Source: Chionis minor
Lineage: Eukaryota > Chordata > Aves > Charadriiformes > Chionididae
Direction of reading: 5' to 3'
Assembly: GCA_013398295.1 (NCBI GenBank)
Contig: VZSF01009842.1
Location: 62,001 to 126,000, forward strand
Length of the DNA: 64,000 bases
Under the pieces are notes generated by a model, which saw nothing but the letters and a program-made list of their open reading frames with translations, searched no databases and had not been told where the DNA came from. Each line of letters starts with the position of its first letter. Positions within the stretch are counted from its first letter, which is position 1. Position numbers and translations under genes: made by a program. This document shows positions 62,202 through 64,000 of the stretch, piece by piece.

Positions 62202-64000
62202 CTACAATAAAATAATGTATATTAATTGCTTAATGGAATTTAAATATGACTCTGCAAACTGAAAAACATGCCTTTAAAAATATCTTCTCAAATTTAATAG
62301 TCATATCTCTTATTATTCCCAGGTTTTACGTAAAAATGATTCAACAGTTTAGTATATTTTATATGCCAGTTAACCGTGCTTTTTAACAAGCATATCATCA
62401 GTAGGAGAAAAAAAAAAAAAAATCAAAATCTTTACAGTAAGCAAATTTATTTCCGCAGAGCTGACTTTTGCATCAGTCAGGGAAAAAAGGATATTCCTTG
62501 TAGCTATGTAGATAGTCTTCCTACTTTCAAATAAAAACAAATCAAAACCTACTGCTTTCCTAACTGGACAAATCTCCTGAACTATCTTAAGTCTTAATGC
62601 CTGACCCAGGGCACAAGTCAAAAATGGTTCAGAAGTCTACAGATGGTTCCTATTCCTGCCATTTCAATGCAGGAGAAACTGTTGACCATCTGCTTCTAGT
62701 AAATGGAGCGAACAGCAACATGGATTCACGTGTTCCATCATGTGACACACACAGCAGCTGTACATACCAACATGCTACATCCTAAATTTTGTTAAAGCCA
62801 TACCTGTACCTTTTAGCATCCTGTTCCCACAGGAGTACTCTACTTTTTTTCTTTTTTTTAATTTTTTTTTTCCAAGCATCAAACAACAAACTTAGGTCTC
62901 TGCTGATCAGCAACACTGCAGACGATTTCTCAAACTCTGATTCCATAAAAACAGGCTAAAGTCTTTCTACTCAACCACCATCAGAGGCCAACAGCTAGCA
63001 TGGACACAACAGGTGTCCATCTTCCTCAGTTCTTGTGATCCGTGCACATAACTAGCAATTTTCCACCCTGAGGGCCTGGGTATCTGAATAGCCACAGAAC
63101 CTTTCCAGCATCTTTCCCATAGTGTGAGGACATGGTCACTCGACAGGCCAAGGCTGGACTTCCACCTTCAAACTGCAGAGACATCTGAATAACGTCAATA
63201 CTGTGTCATGGGCGATGCAGATACCTTACTATGCCTACCTTGCTACATGGGCCCTCATTTAGCCAGCATTTCTATATCATGAGCTTTCTTCCCTTCCCAA
63301 GACTTCTTCCTCTCCCAAGACTTCTTGAAGTTATTGTGCTTTTTCTATGACCTTAATGTTATTTTCAACAAGCAGGTGTACCAGAAACCATGGGAAGGCT
63401 GCTGTTCCAGAGCTACTGCTCCAACAAGAGCCACTGCTTGCTACAGTAAGTCAGTAAGTCAAACCTTCTTCTTGTCTTTCAGCCTGTAAACCTGTTACTT
63501 GCTCTACCTGGAGGCCAACATTCAAATGGAACATCCCTGAACCATATCATGAAAATAACTTTACCCTCGTTCTTATAACCTCAGGGATCCAGTGTGGTAG
63601 GACTTGCCATCACAAAGTGATTAAGGAACTGTAAGGCTAGTGCCCAACTCACTGTAATTTGAGGGCTTACAGATGCCACTAATACAGACGCTCCTAAGGG
63701 AAAAGGAGGCACAAGTGTGCTCACGGCAAAGGCTGTGCCTCTTCTGTGGCAGAAGGGAGACTCTGGAACGTATATTGAGCAAGCCAAGCTGCAGCTTCTC
63801 TTCTAATGGCTCTACCTTGCACAGAAGGTTTGGCTGCTTTGCTCCCTCCACTTCTTCCATCTTCAGTGCCTGAGACACTGAATCTTCTCAAAGCCCACTC
63901 CCAAGCTGGCCCAACCACTGCTTTAAGAGGGCTCTGTTTTGCCTCCTTGCTGCCTCCCCCTTATCTCTTCAAATGAGGAATTTTTGGATCCCTGGTTCTG
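62202..64000. other. Upstream PCNT intron, no exon found
   Basis: By position this should be intron upstream of the 522-nt PCNT exon. The minus strand has two open stretches near 63,600-63,900, but their translations (Ser/Ala/Arg-rich) do not resemble pericentrin and lack convincing splice borders. A run of T and A lies at 62,840-62,875. I see no other feature. Confidence 0.5.

Noticed and set aside
62430..62470. Possible tiny PCNT exon (SSAEINLLT) ahead of the 522-nt exon
   Set aside because: Ends before GTAAAG in the right phase, but it is very short and its acceptor cannot be fixed; no support.
63581..63918. Overlapping minus-strand ORFs as an upstream PCNT exon
   Set aside because: Composition and sequence do not resemble pericentrin, and no acceptor/donor pair with the needed phase was found.

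Overview
The window looks like a bird nuclear genome. The evidence is several copies of CR1 (chicken-repeat-1) LINEs with the typical 3' ends (tandem ATTCTRT-like octamers), solo LTRs of the avian TGTCATGG / TGTCCTGG ... ACCACGACA type, no Alu or L1 elements, and a spliced vertebrate gene with short introns. It is a draft assembly: there is a 262-base N gap and four single-N joins.

The only gene I can prove is the 3' third of PCNT (pericentrin/kendrin), on the minus strand from 62,201 down to a stop at 36,459. I traced 17 consecutive exons by splice sites. Every acceptor and donor is AG/GT, every junction phase agrees, and together they make 3,609 nt (1,202 codons plus stop). The chain runs from an acidic, poorly structured exon through long coiled-coil exons to the PACT centrosome-targeting and calmodulin-binding region and the conserved C-terminal SLTEYIH box. 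A last micro-exon carries the stop, followed by a short 3'UTR with AATAAA. The upstream part of PCNT lies beyond 64,000.

Layout by region: 1-26,000 has no recognisable exon. It holds old CR1 pieces, one solo LTR with a perfect target-site duplication, a CR1 with an internal deletion, a foldback LTR-like element, and two local duplications that look like assembly faults. 26,090-26,900 is a strong CpG island with the N gap at its centre. From conserved vertebrate order (PCNT followed by DIP2A in the same direction) I infer that this is the DIP2A promoter and first exon, reading leftwards, so that 1-26,000 would be DIP2A intron 1. No DIP2A codon is visible, so this is inference only. 27,400-35,760 is intergenic and carries four CR1 insertions, all on the plus strand; one has an intact 350-codon reverse-transcriptase C-terminal frame. 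36,340-62,201 is PCNT, with one solo LTR, one probable LTR and one long CR1 in its introns. 62,202-64,000 holds no exon I can support.

I found no RNA gene, CRISPR array or new multi-gene system. The best items for follow-up are the foldback element at 14,170-14,821, the CpG island hidden by the gap, the two duplications next to Ns, and the LTR-like unit with tandem motifs at 41,460-41,848.
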